NCBI GenBank assembly: GCA_019115145.1
Contig: DXED01000032.1
Span: 46,868-110,867 of the forward strand
Direction: 5' to 3'
Length of the DNA stretch: 64,000 nucleotides
DNA from: Claveliimonas intestinigallinarum
GTDB lineage: Bacteria > Bacillota > Clostridia > Lachnospirales > Lachnospiraceae
The notes under the pieces were generated by a model. The model was given only the letters and a program-made list of their open reading frames with translations. It had not been told where the DNA came from and made no database searches. Position 1 is the stretch's first letter. Every line of letters starts with the position of its first letter. The position numbers and the translations under genes are program-made. Of this stretch, positions 24,765 to 33,038 are shown piece by piece.

Positions 24765-26657
24765 TTATGCTTTCTCAATCTTCATGACAATGCTGGACGG
24801 ATCCACCTGGCCCGGCTCGGCCTTCTGCGTGCTGGCATAGTCGTCCGCATTGGTCAGGATCATCATGGTGGCCGTGTCGTAGCCTGCGTCCCGGATAGCG
24901 TCAAGATCCGCCTCCACCAGCACATCTCCCGCCTTCACCTGGTCGCCGTCAGCGACCTTCTTTGTAAATCCTTTTCCCTCCATCTTCACCGTGTCGATGC
25001 CGATGTGGATCAGAAGCTCTCCGCCTGTCCTTGTGGTCAGGCACACGGCGTGGCCTGTGTCGTAAATGCTGGACACGGTGGCGTCGCAGGGTGCCAGGAT
25101 CCTTCCGTCTGAGGGGACCACAGCCACGGTAGCGCCCAGGATCTCCGATGCAAATGTCTCATCCTTCACTTCTGTGAGGGGGATCAGCTTTCCCACGGCC
25201 GGGCTGTGGAGCTCCTCCTCCTTTGTCTCCTCCTTTGTCTCTTCCTCCTGAGCGTCCGCTGTCTGTACATCTGCCGGCTGCGCATCCTTATACAGGATAA
25301 AGGAGATGACAAAGGCAACGCCCACAGCGATCACCATCTCGATCAGGTACTGCACCGGTGTGTCCAGACAGAGCAGGATGCCGAAGATACCGGTCACGCC
25401 GGTCCCCTTTGCCCCCAGATGGACGATGGAGGCGTAGAGGGCTCCGCAGCCTCCACCGATACATCCTGCGATGAAGGGCTTGAAGAACCGCAGGTTCACA
25501 CCGAAGATGGCGGGCTCGGTAATGCCCATGAAAGCGCTCAGGGAAGAGGGCAGAGCCAGTGATTTGATCTTCTTGTCCCTGGATTTAACCGCCACAGCCA
25601 GAGCCGCCGCTCCCTGGGCGATGTTTGCCGCGCTCGCCAGGGGCAGCCAGTAGGTGACGCCGTACTGGGCGATCTGCCCGATATCGATGGCCGTGTACAT
25701 CTGGTGAATGCCGGTGACAACGGTGGGCGCGTAGAGCGCTCCCATGACAAGGCTTCCCAGCCCGAGGGGCAGGGTCAGCAGCCACTGGATGCCTCCCAGG
25801 ATGGCGTTCTCAGCCCAGACAAAGACAGGGCCGATGATGGACAGCGTCAGATAGCCGGTGACAAACACGCTAACAAGGGGTGTGACAAACAGGTCCAGCA
25901 CCTCCGGCACCACCTTGTGAAGCTTTTTCTCGATGACGGACAGAAGCCACACGGCGATGACCACAGGGATCACATGGCCCTGGTATCCCACCATGTCAAT
26001 ATCGTAGAGCCCGAAAAACACGGACTGAGTCTGCTGCACTCCCTCCGTGGCCACTGTATAGGCATTCTGCAGGGACGGGTTGATCATGATCATGCCGATG
26101 ACCGCTCCCAGATAGGGGTTGGCTCCAAATGCCTTGGCCGCCGAGAAGGCGATCAGGATCTGCAGAAACGTGTAGGCCGTGTTGCTGAACAGGCTGGCAA
26201 ACACGTAGATAGAGCTGCTCGTATCCATGTTAATAAATCCGTTGTTGATCATAAAGTCCAGGGAATTCATGATCCCCATCAGGAAACCGCTGGCGACGAT
26301 GGCCGGGATGATGGGCACGAAAATGTCACCCAGCAGCTTGATAGCCCGCATGAACACGTTCTGCCTCTGGGCCGCCGCCTCCTTTGCCTCGGCCTTCGTG
26401 CTGGCTGTGATGTTGCCGATTTCAATAAACTCGTCAAACACTTTGTTTACGGTTCCGGTTCCCAGAATGATCTGGAGCTGTCCGGAGGCCTCAAACACGC
26501 CCTTGACTCCCTCCACATTTTCAATGGCCTCCTTGTCCGCCTTGGAATTGTCAGCGATGACAAGTCGGAGCCTGGTGGCGCAGTGGGCGGCGGACACGAT
26601 ATTTTGGCTGCCGCCTACTTTGTCCAGAATTTCCTGCGCGGTCTTTCTGTAATCCAT
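24765..26657 (-). CDS. scrA: Sucrose-type PTS permease EIIBCA
   Basis: A 630-residue fusion. EIIB has phospho-Cys26 in SAAHCATRLRL. EIIC (about residues 100-450) has VPIIPAIVASGFLMG, VVTGIHQMYTAID and ITEPAIFGVNLRFFKPF. After a Glu-rich linker (EEETKEETKEEE), EIIA carries the phospho-His in ELLIHIGIDTVKMEGKGF. The start was set at MDYRKTAQ behind AAGGAGAG; the longer upstream reading crosses the promoter. Sucrose specificity is inferred from scrB downstream and the LacI regulator upstream. Its phosphate comes from the HPr/EI pair encoded in the trehalose operon. Confidence 0.92.
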   Translation of the reverse strand: MDYRKTAQEILDKVGGSQNIVSAAHCATRLRLVIADNSKADKEAIENVEGVKGVFEASGQLQIILGTGTVNKVFDEFIEIGNITASTKAEAKEAAAQRQNVFMRAIKLLGDIFVPIIPAIVASGFLMGIMNSLDFMINNGFINMDTSSSIYVFASLFSNTAYTFLQILIAFSAAKAFGANPYLGAVIGMIMINPSLQNAYTVATEGVQQTQSVFFGLYDIDMVGYQGHVIPVVIAVWLLSVIEKKLHKVVPEVLDLFVTPLVSVFVTGYLTLSIIGPVFVWAENAILGGIQWLLTLPLGLGSLVMGALYAPTVVTGIHQMYTAIDIGQIAQYGVTYWLPLASAANIAQGAAALAVAVKSRDKKIKSLALPSSLSAFMGITEPAIFGVNLRFFKPFIAGCIGGGCGALYASIVHLGAKGTGVTGIFGILLCLDTPVQYLIEMVIAVGVAFVISFILYKDAQPADVQTADAQEEETKEETKEEELHSPAVGKLIPLTEVKDETFASEILGATVAVVPSDGRILAPCDATVSSIYDTGHAVCLTTRTGGELLIHIGIDTVKMEGKGFTKKVADGDQVKAGDVLVEADLDAIRDAGYDTATMMILTNADDYASTQKAEPGQVDPSSIVMKIEKA

Positions 26658-26678
26658 AAGTTCTCTCCTTCCTTTATA

Positions 26679-26692
26679 TGTAATCGATTTCA
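26679..26692. promoter_or_regulatory. ScrR-type operator in the scrA leader
   Basis: TGTAATCGATTTCA, palindromic around a central CG except at positions 3 and 12. It lies 15 bases downstream of the scrA -10 box, where a bound LacI-family repressor would block transcription. Confidence 0.65.
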
Positions 26693-26706
26693 TATTTCCA
26701 TATAAA

Positions 26707-26735
26707 ATAATATCGGCAAAACTCCCGTTTGTAAA
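26707..26735 (-). promoter_or_regulatory. Promoter of scrA-scrB
   Basis: Minus-strand TTTACA (26735-26730), 17 bases, TATTAT (26712-26707), about 50 bases before the scrA start. Confidence 0.6.
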
Positions 26736-26753
26736 GACGGAATTTTTGCCGAT
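26712..26753 (-). repeat. Long inverted repeat over the scrA promoter
   Basis: ATCGGCAAAA (26712-26721) and TTTTGCCGAT (26744-26753) are a perfect 10-bp inverted repeat, with further pairing (CCGT/ACGG) inside. It surrounds the scrA -35 box. As RNA read through from scrR it could fold as a hairpin followed by a T-rich stretch and so act as a weak terminator. Confidence 0.45.
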
Positions 26754-26782
26754 TTTGGTTTCCCTGTTTTGTGCATATTGCA

Positions 26783-27844
26783 CTATTTTGTGAAATCGAT
26801 ATTATTTCCATTCTCCTGGCCACTGACCAGCCGGAAGCCCAGCTTCATCTCCACAGGGATCTGCTCTCCCCTCTCGATCACGTCCAGGAGCAGCTCCGCC
26901 CCCCGGATGCCGCTCGTCTTATATCCAAAATGTACAGTAGGAATCCCCCCTGTGACAGCCTTCAGGAACTGGTTGTCCCCAAAGCCAGTCACCCGGATCC
27001 CGGTGCGGTTCAATATATATTCCATCCTGCCGCCGGACTGTACAGCGGACCTGGGAATTTCCGCCCGGGTGTAGACCAGCAGGGCCTCAATGGCCCCCGC
27101 CGCGATGGTGTCTGTAGCGCAGGACAGAACGCCTATATCCCGCTTTTTTTGCAGAAGCTCCAGAGCCGCCGCAAAGCCCGAGTCCATGGTAAACTGAGCC
27201 CGCCGAAAGCAGTCATCCTCAATCTCCATGCCTGCTGCCCGCAGTCCGGCCCGGAAGCCGTCCTCCCGGGATACACCCACGGCCCGGTCCTCCCTTGTCA
27301 CGCCGATGTAGGCTATCCGGCCGCGCCCGGCCGCCTCCTTTGCCGCCAGCGTCCCCATGGCCTTCCCGGCGCCGTAGTCGTCGTGATAGATGCAATTGGC
27401 ATATCTGGTGTACTGCCCCACCACGACCACCGGCGCCCGGGCGCCCTTCAGGAACTCCCGGTGCTTTGGCGTGATCACCGTGCCGATAAGGATGATACCG
27501 TCCACCGGGTAATTTTCAAACAGCTTCAGGTATGTGAGCTCCTTTGCCGGATCGTTGTCCGTGCTGGCCAGCAGCATCTGATATCCCCTGGAGGAGAGGA
27601 CGCTCTCGATGCCCGCTGTGATCCGGCTGATGGACTCGGAATTAATCTTGGGCACCACCACCCCCACAAGGCAGGCCCGCTTTGTCCGCAGCATCCTGGC
27701 CTGGGCGGAAGGCTGGTAGCCTGTCTCCTCGATAACCCGCCTGATCTTGTCCTTCTTCTCCTCGCTGACATAGCCCCCGTTCAGATACCTGGACACGGCG
27801 GCGCTGGACACGCCGGCCAGCTGCGCGATTTCCTTGATAGTCAT
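26783..27844 (-). CDS. scrR: LacI-family sucrose operon regulator
   Basis: A 353-residue repressor. The N-terminal helix-turn-helix and hinge read MTIKEIAQLAGVSSAAVSRYLNGGYVSEEKKDKIRRVIEETGYQPSAQARML. The periplasmic-binding-protein-like core follows (VGVVVPKINSESISRITAGIESVL, DGIILIGTV, GRIAYIGVT, DTIAAGAIEALL, RVTGFGDN). It is immediately upstream of scrA on the same strand, with ATCGAT-centred palindromes around the scrA promoter. The inducer is probably sucrose 6-phosphate or fructose, by analogy with related regulators. It starts 4 bases after ogt ends. Confidence 0.88.
   Translation of the reverse strand: MTIKEIAQLAGVSSAAVSRYLNGGYVSEEKKDKIRRVIEETGYQPSAQARMLRTKRACLVGVVVPKINSESISRITAGIESVLSSRGYQMLLASTDNDPAKELTYLKLFENYPVDGIILIGTVITPKHREFLKGARAPVVVVGQYTRYANCIYHDDYGAGKAMGTLAAKEAAGRGRIAYIGVTREDRAVGVSREDGFRAGLRAAGMEIEDDCFRRAQFTMDSGFAAALELLQKKRDIGVLSCATDTIAAGAIEALLVYTRAEIPRSAVQSGGRMEYILNRTGIRVTGFGDNQFLKAVTGGIPTVHFGYKTSGIRGAELLLDVIERGEQIPVEMKLGFRLVSGQENGNNIDFTK
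26791..26804. promoter_or_regulatory. Second ScrR-type operator, inside the scrR 3' end
   Basis: TGAAATCGATATTA matches the left half of the 26679-26692 site exactly (TGAAATCGAT on one strand) and lies 112 bases from it. Paired sites at that distance could support looping by a LacI-family tetramer or dimer pair. It is within coding sequence for the last residues of scrR. Confidence 0.45.
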
Positions 27845-27848
27845 AGGT

Positions 27849-28370
27849 TCAGTGTCTCTCCCTTCTCTCCAGCTTCAGCAGATACTCCTTTTTGTCCAGT
27901 CCCCCCGCGTAGCCGGTAAGCTGTCCGCCGCTTCCCAGGACGCGGTGGCAGGGAATGATGATGGAGATGGGATTGTGTCCCACAGCTCCGCCCACAGCCT
28001 GTGCGGACATGCCTGTCTTCTCCCCGGACAGGTCCTTCGCCAGATCTCCGTATGTCCTCGTCTCCCCGTAGGGGATTGCAAGGAGGAGCTCCCACACCTG
28101 CCGCCGGAAAGCGGAGCCCTTGGGGGCAAGGGGAGGCCGGGACATAGGGCGCTCCCCCGCGAAATAGGCGTCCAGCCATTTCTTCGTCTGCCCAAACACA
28201 GGGATATCCTCCCCCGCCCTGTGCTCCGGCAGCTCTTCGCGCTCCTTATCCAGCGTGCTTCCAAAATATTTCTGCCCGTCAAACCAGAGACCTGTCAGAT
28301 GTATGCCGTCCGAGGCCATGGTCATCTCGCCAATGGGGGAGCTGTACCCGCATGTGTATTCCATTCTCAT
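27849..28370 (-). CDS. ogt: Methylated-DNA-protein cysteine methyltransferase
   Basis: A 173-residue DNA repair protein that removes alkyl groups from O6-alkylguanine onto its own Cys, in a single-use reaction. The active-site motif IIIPCHRVLG and the helix-turn-helix DNA-binding segment (YGETRTYGDLAKDL, SAQAVGGAVGHNP) are intact. An AAGGAGAT site precedes ATG 28370, and that ATG overlaps the stop of the LarA-like gene (ATGA). Its place between a LarA-like gene and scrR shows no functional link, only a shared transcript. Confidence 0.93.
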   Translation of the reverse strand: MRMEYTCGYSSPIGEMTMASDGIHLTGLWFDGQKYFGSTLDKEREELPEHRAGEDIPVFGQTKKWLDAYFAGERPMSRPPLAPKGSAFRRQVWELLLAIPYGETRTYGDLAKDLSGEKTGMSAQAVGGAVGHNPISIIIPCHRVLGSGGQLTGYAGGLDKKEYLLKLERRERH

Positions 28371-29362
28371 TTATCTCCTTTCCCGTAATGGCCGGGATTC
28401 AGATTGCCCTGCCCGTCAAACTCCAGCGCTGCCGGCCCTTCCAGCAGGCGGATCTGCGGGTTGTCCTTCAGCTCCTCATACAGCGCCTCCGACACATAAA
28501 GCCGTGCAATCTGGTTCGTGTTCTCAATGCGGACCACCCTGGCCTTTTCCGCGTCCTCCAGTCCGGCCGTCTCCAGAGCCGCCCGGATGGCTTCCCTGTC
28601 ATTTTCCAAAATGCAGGGGATCTTTCCCTGTGCCGGAGCCATAGAGGCCACCGCGTTCTTTGCCGTGGCGGCAAAATCGATTTTCTCCAGCACGGCCCTG
28701 GTGGAAAAGTCCGCCAGCCCGATCCCGATGGCATTGCCGTGGGACTCCTCTGTAAGGCCCAGCACCGCCAGCCTTTTTACCCTGGGGCTCTTTGGCTCCT
28801 TCTGACCGGTCACGTACACCCGCCCTATGACCTTTGTGTCCATGCCGGAGCCGGAAATATTTTTCCCCATCTCATCCACGATCAGCACATCGATCCTGTC
28901 TGAGGGAAGCTTCATGCGGCCGCTTTTCACCTCTTCCAAGAGTCTCTTCTCCGTCTCCAGAAAATTCTCCGGTCTTTCCATATAGATACCGTTCAGCTCA
29001 TGGACTGCATTCTCTGTCAGGAGCACGCCGAAGAGCACCGGAGCCCCCGTCTCCTCCTCCGTCACGCCCAGAGAGGCCAAAATCTCCCGCTGCCCCCGGG
29101 CCGTGCCGTTTCCGTGGGAGCCCATAGCGCCGAAGATATACGGCTCTCCCCCTGACTTTCTCACCGCCTCCACAGTCATGCGGACGATCTGCTGTATCTT
29201 GTCAATGCCCCTGCTTCCCACAGCAATCCCCACTCTCTTCCCACGAATCTCCTCTGTGGAAAGCTGAAGACCCTTCAGTCTTTTTTTGAATTCTTCCTCC
29301 ACATCCCCAAGTCTTACGCTGTTGTAGTCCTGATTGTGGATGAGTGCCATACGAGGGAACAT
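28367..29362 (-). CDS. LarA-like DUF2088 family protein
   Basis: A 331-residue protein related to the N-terminal domain of the nickel-dependent lactate racemase LarA and the wider DUF2088 group. Recognisable parts are RVGIAVGSRGIDKIQQIVR (LarA normally has a DxTR motif here), the His-containing GAMGSHGNGTARGQREIL and DVLIVDEMGKNISGSGMDTKVIGR. It is shorter than LarA (about 420 residues) and lacks its complete C-terminal domain, and no larB/larC/larE cofactor genes are nearby. Its reaction is unknown. The start MFPRMALIH follows GGGAGG. Confidence 0.7.
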   Translation of the reverse strand: MFPRMALIHNQDYNSVRLGDVEEEFKKRLKGLQLSTEEIRGKRVGIAVGSRGIDKIQQIVRMTVEAVRKSGGEPYIFGAMGSHGNGTARGQREILASLGVTEEETGAPVLFGVLLTENAVHELNGIYMERPENFLETEKRLLEEVKSGRMKLPSDRIDVLIVDEMGKNISGSGMDTKVIGRVYVTGQKEPKSPRVKRLAVLGLTEESHGNAIGIGLADFSTRAVLEKIDFAATAKNAVASMAPAQGKIPCILENDREAIRAALETAGLEDAEKARVVRIENTNQIARLYVSEALYEELKDNPQIRLLEGPAALEFDGQGNLNPGHYGKGDK

Positions 29363-29393
29363 GCAAACACCTCCCATTTTTTTCTTTATCTGC

Positions 29394-29422
29394 ATTATAG
29401 CTTTTTTCTCTCCGGCGCACAA
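29394..29422 (-). promoter_or_regulatory. Promoter of the larA-like/ogt/scrR transcript
   Basis: Minus-strand TTGTGC (29422-29417), 17 bases, TATAAT (29399-29394), 32 bases before the start of the LarA-like gene and directly after the terminator at 29423-29465. Confidence 0.6.
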
Positions 29423-29465
29423 GATAAAAGGGCGTGCGGGGAAAAGCTCCGCACGCCCTTTTATC
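29423..29465. terminator. Strong bidirectional-type terminator after the amidohydrolase operon
   Basis: A perfect 17-bp inverted repeat: GATAAAAGGGCGTGCGG (29423-29439) and its complement (29449-29465), loop of 9 bases. On the minus strand the stem ends in a built-in TTTTATC. It lies 42 bases past the amidohydrolase stop. Confidence 0.85.
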
Positions 29466-29506
29466 CTGTTTCCTTTTATGTATCCGATTTCATATGCCGC
29501 AAATAT

Positions 29507-30787
29507 CTATGCGTCCTCGTCCATATCCTCGCATCTCTCTGTGGGATATACCACGCCCTCCTTCATGACAAAGGCGCAGTCGAGAAGCGCCTTGGGATCT
29601 GTCATCAGATCCCGTTTCCATGCGGAGATGTCCGCCAGCTTGCCCTTTTCGATGGTGCCGATCCTATCGTCCAGCTGCAGGATCTCAGCGTTGATCCTAG
29701 TGGCTGCCTCCAGGGCCCGGAAGGGATCCATGCCGCTCTCCAGCCATGCCTTGTACTCATAGCCGCTCTCATAGTTCTGGTGGGTAGCCACCTGGTCTGT
29801 GCCGTAGCCCAGCTTACACTTGCAGTTCTTGATGACCTCACGCCCGGCCTGAAGAGCGTCCTTGTAGTACTCCAGCTTGGCCCGGAACTCCGGCTGCTTG
29901 GTCTGGATCTTCACCGGATCATAGTGGACCGCCTCCTCGTAGGGGCAGAAGGTAGGAACAATGTAGGCTCCTGCCTCCTCTACGATCTGGGCTGTCTCCT
30001 CGTCCAGAAGGGAGCAGTGCTCCAGTCCGTCGATGCCAAAGCCCACCAGCTTGCGGATATGGTCCGGGCTGTACACGTGGGCGGTGACTGTCTTACCCCA
30101 CTCATGGGCGGTGCGGATGACTGCCTCCATCTCCTCGTCATTCATCTGCTGCTGCCGCGGATTGTCGTAGGGTGTAAAGAAGCCGCCTGTGGCCATGATC
30201 TTGATAAAATCTGATCCTGCCTTGATCTCTTCGCGGACCGCGTTTGCGAAGAAGTCCTTTCCTGCCCCCAGGGAGCTGATCATATTCTGGACAGCAAAGG
30301 AGAACTCCGGCCTCCTGGCAAAGGTCTGGGAGAGATCCCCGTGGCTCCCTGCCGTGCAGATCAGCCTTGCGGCCGCCACGATCCTGGATCCGGAGAAATA
30401 TCCCTGGTTGATCATATCTCTCACATCCAGCACGCCGAACCCGTTGGAGGTGATCCCGCCGGGATGACGAACCGTCGTAAACCCGCGGGAGAGAGCCTTC
30501 TGTGCCGTCCGAAGAATGCCAAGCGCCTTGTGCTCCTCGGAGGTGTAGTAGACCTCCTGGCGGATCGTATGCCAGTCAATATTGTCCATGTGCATGTGGG
30601 CATCGATCATGCCCGGTGTGACTGTGGTGTCTGACAGGTCAATGACCTGGGCTGACTCGGGCTGCTGTACCTCCGGTCCCACCTCCACGATCCTGTCGTC
30701 CTCGATCAGGATTTTTTGATTTTCCTTCAGCTCCCGGTCTATGCCGTCATAGAGCTTTCCGCAGATAATGTACGTCAGTTTTCCCAT
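29507..30787 (-). CDS. Metal-dependent amidohydrolase (imidazolonepropionase/Xaa-Pro-type)
   Basis: A 426-residue cytosolic hydrolase of the amidohydrolase superfamily with all expected metal ligands: HxH at His64/His66 (IDAHMHMD), the carboxylated-lysine candidate Lys195 (DFIKIMATGG), His236 (TVTAHVYS), His256 (GLEHCS) and Asp330 (GYGTDQV). It resembles the branch of binuclear enzymes cutting N-acyl amino acids or prolyl dipeptides; the substrate cannot be assigned. It is last in a three-gene operon after two membrane proteins, starting 2 bases after the previous stop, so the transported compound is probably its substrate. Confidence 0.85.
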   Translation of the reverse strand: MGKLTYIICGKLYDGIDRELKENQKILIEDDRIVEVGPEVQQPESAQVIDLSDTTVTPGMIDAHMHMDNIDWHTIRQEVYYTSEEHKALGILRTAQKALSRGFTTVRHPGGITSNGFGVLDVRDMINQGYFSGSRIVAAARLICTAGSHGDLSQTFARRPEFSFAVQNMISSLGAGKDFFANAVREEIKAGSDFIKIMATGGFFTPYDNPRQQQMNDEEMEAVIRTAHEWGKTVTAHVYSPDHIRKLVGFGIDGLEHCSLLDEETAQIVEEAGAYIVPTFCPYEEAVHYDPVKIQTKQPEFRAKLEYYKDALQAGREVIKNCKCKLGYGTDQVATHQNYESGYEYKAWLESGMDPFRALEAATRINAEILQLDDRIGTIEKGKLADISAWKRDLMTDPKALLDCAFVMKEGVVYPTERCEDMDEDA

Positions 30788-30789
30788 GA

Positions 30790-31467
30790 TTACTCCTCCT
30801 TTTCTTTTCCTTTCTTATAATCCACGATGTAGATCGCCGCAGAGACAGCGATAGCGATCAGCATATAGTAGGCCCCGCTGATAGGGGTGAAATAACAGCA
30901 CACAAGGCAGACCGCCAGGGGAACAAGGTAAAATCCGAACTGCTTCTTCCCCTTCAGTATCGTCTGGGCCACCAGTCCTCCAAAGAGGGCAGGCACTACG
31001 TAGTCAAAGGCCGGCTGCAGCGTAGGCGAGTTGAGCACCGGCGAGAGAGGCGCCGCGACCACAACGCCGATGGCCACGATGGCCACTGTAGTGATAACCG
31101 ATGCGCCGCAGGCAATGATAGCCATTGTGTGGCAAGCATCTGTGTTGGGCTTGATCCCCAGGGAATTGATGGTCCCTACCGTGGCTGGCATCCTCAGGTT
31201 CGTGACATTGCCCGTGATATAGGACATGTACAGAGCTCCCGGTCCCATGACGGGCATGTACCCGATGGTCTCAGCCGGCCAGTAGGGGGCCATGAACAGG
31301 ATCACCGCGATAAACCCGGGCCACAGCGCTCTGAAGTCCGGCCACAGACCGTACACCGCGCTGGCCACTACCGGGAATGCGGTCATTCCCACAAAAAGTA
31401 TCAGGCTGGACAGTATGCCAAATCTGTGTGTCCACTTGTTGAAATCTTCTCTAGACTGTAGCTTCAT
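30790..31467 (-). CDS. Polytopic membrane protein, partner of the DUF5058 protein
   Basis: A 225-residue protein with about six membrane segments and short loops. The stretch AETIGYMPVMGPGALYMSYITGNVTNLRMPATVGTIN between segments is likely functional because of its conserved-looking Gly, Pro and Asn content. The protein ends in a basic, charged tail (DYKKGKEKEE). I do not recognise a named family. It lies between the DUF5058 gene (12 bases) and the amidohydrolase (2 bases), so the two membrane proteins probably form one transporter. Confidence 0.65.
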   Translation of the reverse strand: MKLQSREDFNKWTHRFGILSSLILFVGMTAFPVVASAVYGLWPDFRALWPGFIAVILFMAPYWPAETIGYMPVMGPGALYMSYITGNVTNLRMPATVGTINSLGIKPNTDACHTMAIIACGASVITTVAIVAIGVVVAAPLSPVLNSPTLQPAFDYVVPALFGGLVAQTILKGKKQFGFYLVPLAVCLVCCYFTPISGAYYMLIAIAVSAAIYIVDYKKGKEKEE

Positions 31468-31479
31468 ACCGTTCCCTCC

Positions 31480-32184
31480 TTAAAAAATGATGCACGCTGC
31501 CGCCATTCCGATCAGCATGCTGATAGCCATGATATAATCAGAGAGCCATTTCAGCTTTGGAAATTTCTTATGTAGAATAACTAAAACCGCGCCCGCCGCA
31601 AAGCTGATCAGGAAGACCACGCCCTGGGTGGACATCTGTCCGAAGCCGTATGCCACAGAGACATATGCCATTACACCGGCCAGGCAGCCGCTTCCGATAG
31701 CGAGCACAAGGCCCATATCAATCTTCTCCGCCTTATTGTAAAGGGAGGAGATGGGCTTGATCATGATGGTGGACCAGAGGATACAGGCGCTTCCTCCCAC
31801 TGTCATGACCCAGGCAGCCGCGATCCAGCCTACAGCCGAGTACCCGTTTACCGTCAGGGACTCGCCCACGCACTCCAGCGCGGTAGTAGCCGCGTAGGTC
31901 TCATAGTACGCGGATCCGATCACTGAGAGCCGAAGCCAGGGCAGAGGAGCCCCGAGAAGAGGCATGAGGGACAGAAATACGACCAGGACCGGCAGAGTCG
32001 GCACAATGCTGATGGTCACTCCCGTGGTCAGGCCTTTTCTTATCTGCTGGTTGGAAAGGCCCAGCCCCCTCGCCCTCGTCCACGCCTTTTTCATGAAGAT
32101 CAGGCACTGGACAATCACTGCGATCAATAAAACTCCTACCCAGATGTACATCCACGGTGCGTTGCATATATCACTATAACTCAT
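31480..32184 (-). CDS. DUF5058 family membrane protein
   Basis: A 234-residue protein with about six membrane segments that matches the DUF5058 pattern: ICNAPWMYIWVGVLLIAVIVQ at the start, an amphipathic loop (KKAWTRARGLGLSNQQIRKGL), then TISIVPTLPVLVVFLSLMPLLGAPLPWLRLSVIGSAYYETYAATTA. No function is established for this family to my knowledge. The start was set at MSYSDICN behind AAGGAAGGAG. First gene of an operon with a second membrane protein and an amidohydrolase; two TetR-type palindromes lie upstream. Confidence 0.75.
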   Translation of the reverse strand: MSYSDICNAPWMYIWVGVLLIAVIVQCLIFMKKAWTRARGLGLSNQQIRKGLTTGVTISIVPTLPVLVVFLSLMPLLGAPLPWLRLSVIGSAYYETYAATTALECVGESLTVNGYSAVGWIAAAWVMTVGGSACILWSTIMIKPISSLYNKAEKIDMGLVLAIGSGCLAGVMAYVSVAYGFGQMSTQGVVFLISFAAGAVLVILHKKFPKLKWLSDYIMAISMLIGMAAACIIF

Positions 32185-32204
32185 AGTATCACTCCTTCCT
32201 TTAG

Positions 32205-32216
32205 AAACCGTGGTCT
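32205..32216. promoter_or_regulatory. TetR-type operator A (DUF5058 operon)
   Basis: AAACCGTGGTCT, an imperfect palindrome of the AAACCGCGGTTT type. It lies just downstream of the -10 box at 32231-32236, over the transcription start, and 20 bases before the DUF5058 start codon. Confidence 0.65.
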
Positions 32217-32230
32217 GTTGATTTTCGTTA

Positions 32231-32259
32231 ATTGTATCACGATCTTCGCTTTCATACAA
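32231..32259 (-). promoter_or_regulatory. Promoter of the DUF5058-amidohydrolase operon
   Basis: Minus-strand TTGTAT (32259-32254), 17 bases, TACAAT (32236-32231), about 47 bases upstream of the start codon. Operator A follows it directly. Confidence 0.55.
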
Positions 32260-32365
32260 GTATGTTGTCCCTATAATATGGATTTTTGTGAAATATTTTC
32301 TATTTCATTTGTGAATATTAGATAATTTTCAGATAATATTTTGTGTATATTTACCCTTGAAAAAA

Positions 32366-32377
32366 AGACCGCGGTTT
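32366..32377. promoter_or_regulatory. TetR-type operator B
   Basis: AGACCGCGGTTT, nearly identical to operators A and C. It lies between the tetR stop codon and the DUF5058 promoter, about 110 bases upstream of the -35 box. The 150 bases between B and A are strongly AT-rich. Confidence 0.6.
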
Positions 32378-32414
32378 GCTAATAGATAAAAAATCGCAGA
32401 AGAGAAGATTGCCT

Positions 32415-33002
32415 CTACTCTTCTGCGTCCTTCCCGGATGGCTCCAGAAATTCCATATAAAGATTAAAGCTGTGGGCGCCGAAATAGCCCAGAGAATACC
32501 CCCCGTCCTCCACACACCAGTCTGTGAGGAGTCCCCGCTCCACGAGGAGTATATGCTTGACCAGCTCGTCCGCAGTCAGGTCTGACCGTATCTCTCCCTT
32601 CTTCTGCCCCTCCGTGATCAGTCTTTTGACAAGTCTGATATAATATCTGTTCGGATCCAGAAAGTGGGTCTGCTTCTTTTCAGCCAGCTGAGACCTGTAC
32701 AGGGACGCCAGAAGATCTACCTTTACATTCCCCTCGATAAAGTAGAACACATACTGGTTCAGCAGCTTGATCTGCATGATGTAGTTCAGGGATTTGTCCA
32801 TGCTCTGATAATACTTTTCATATTCCCGGTCAAAGAAATAGTACAGAGAGTTCAAAAGCTCGTCCTTGGCATGAAAATAGTAGTAAAATCCGCCCTTGGA
32901 CGTCCCCGCCTTCTCGATGATCTCATTGACTGTGGTCGCTGTGTACCCCTTCTCCTGGAACAGCTCCCAGGCTGCCTCCATGATCTTTTTCTTCAGATCC
33001 AT
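32415..33002 (-). CDS. TetR-family regulator
   Basis: A 195-residue regulator. The N-terminal helix-turn-helix is canonical: KIMEAAWELFQEKGYTATTVNEIIEKAGTSKGGFYYYFHAKDELL. The C-terminal ligand-binding part (about residues 60-190) is not recognisable beyond being helical. It is on the same strand as, and immediately upstream of, the DUF5058-amidohydrolase operon. Three copies of one palindrome flank it (one before its own gene, two before the operon), so it should repress both. The effector is probably the transported compound or its product. Confidence 0.88.
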   Translation of the reverse strand: MDLKKKIMEAAWELFQEKGYTATTVNEIIEKAGTSKGGFYYYFHAKDELLNSLYYFFDREYEKYYQSMDKSLNYIMQIKLLNQYVFYFIEGNVKVDLLASLYRSQLAEKKQTHFLDPNRYYIRLVKRLITEGQKKGEIRSDLTADELVKHILLVERGLLTDWCVEDGGYSLGYFGAHSFNLYMEFLEPSGKDAEE

Positions 33003-33038
33003 ATGTGCTGTACTCCTTTTCTCAGTCTATCTTTAGAT

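Noticed and set aside
29477..29496. ScrR-like sequence (TATCCGATTTCATA) in the amidohydrolase 3' region
   Set aside because: It resembles the scrA operator but breaks the ATCGAT centre and lies beyond a strong terminator, about 60 bases upstream of the next -35 box. Probably chance.
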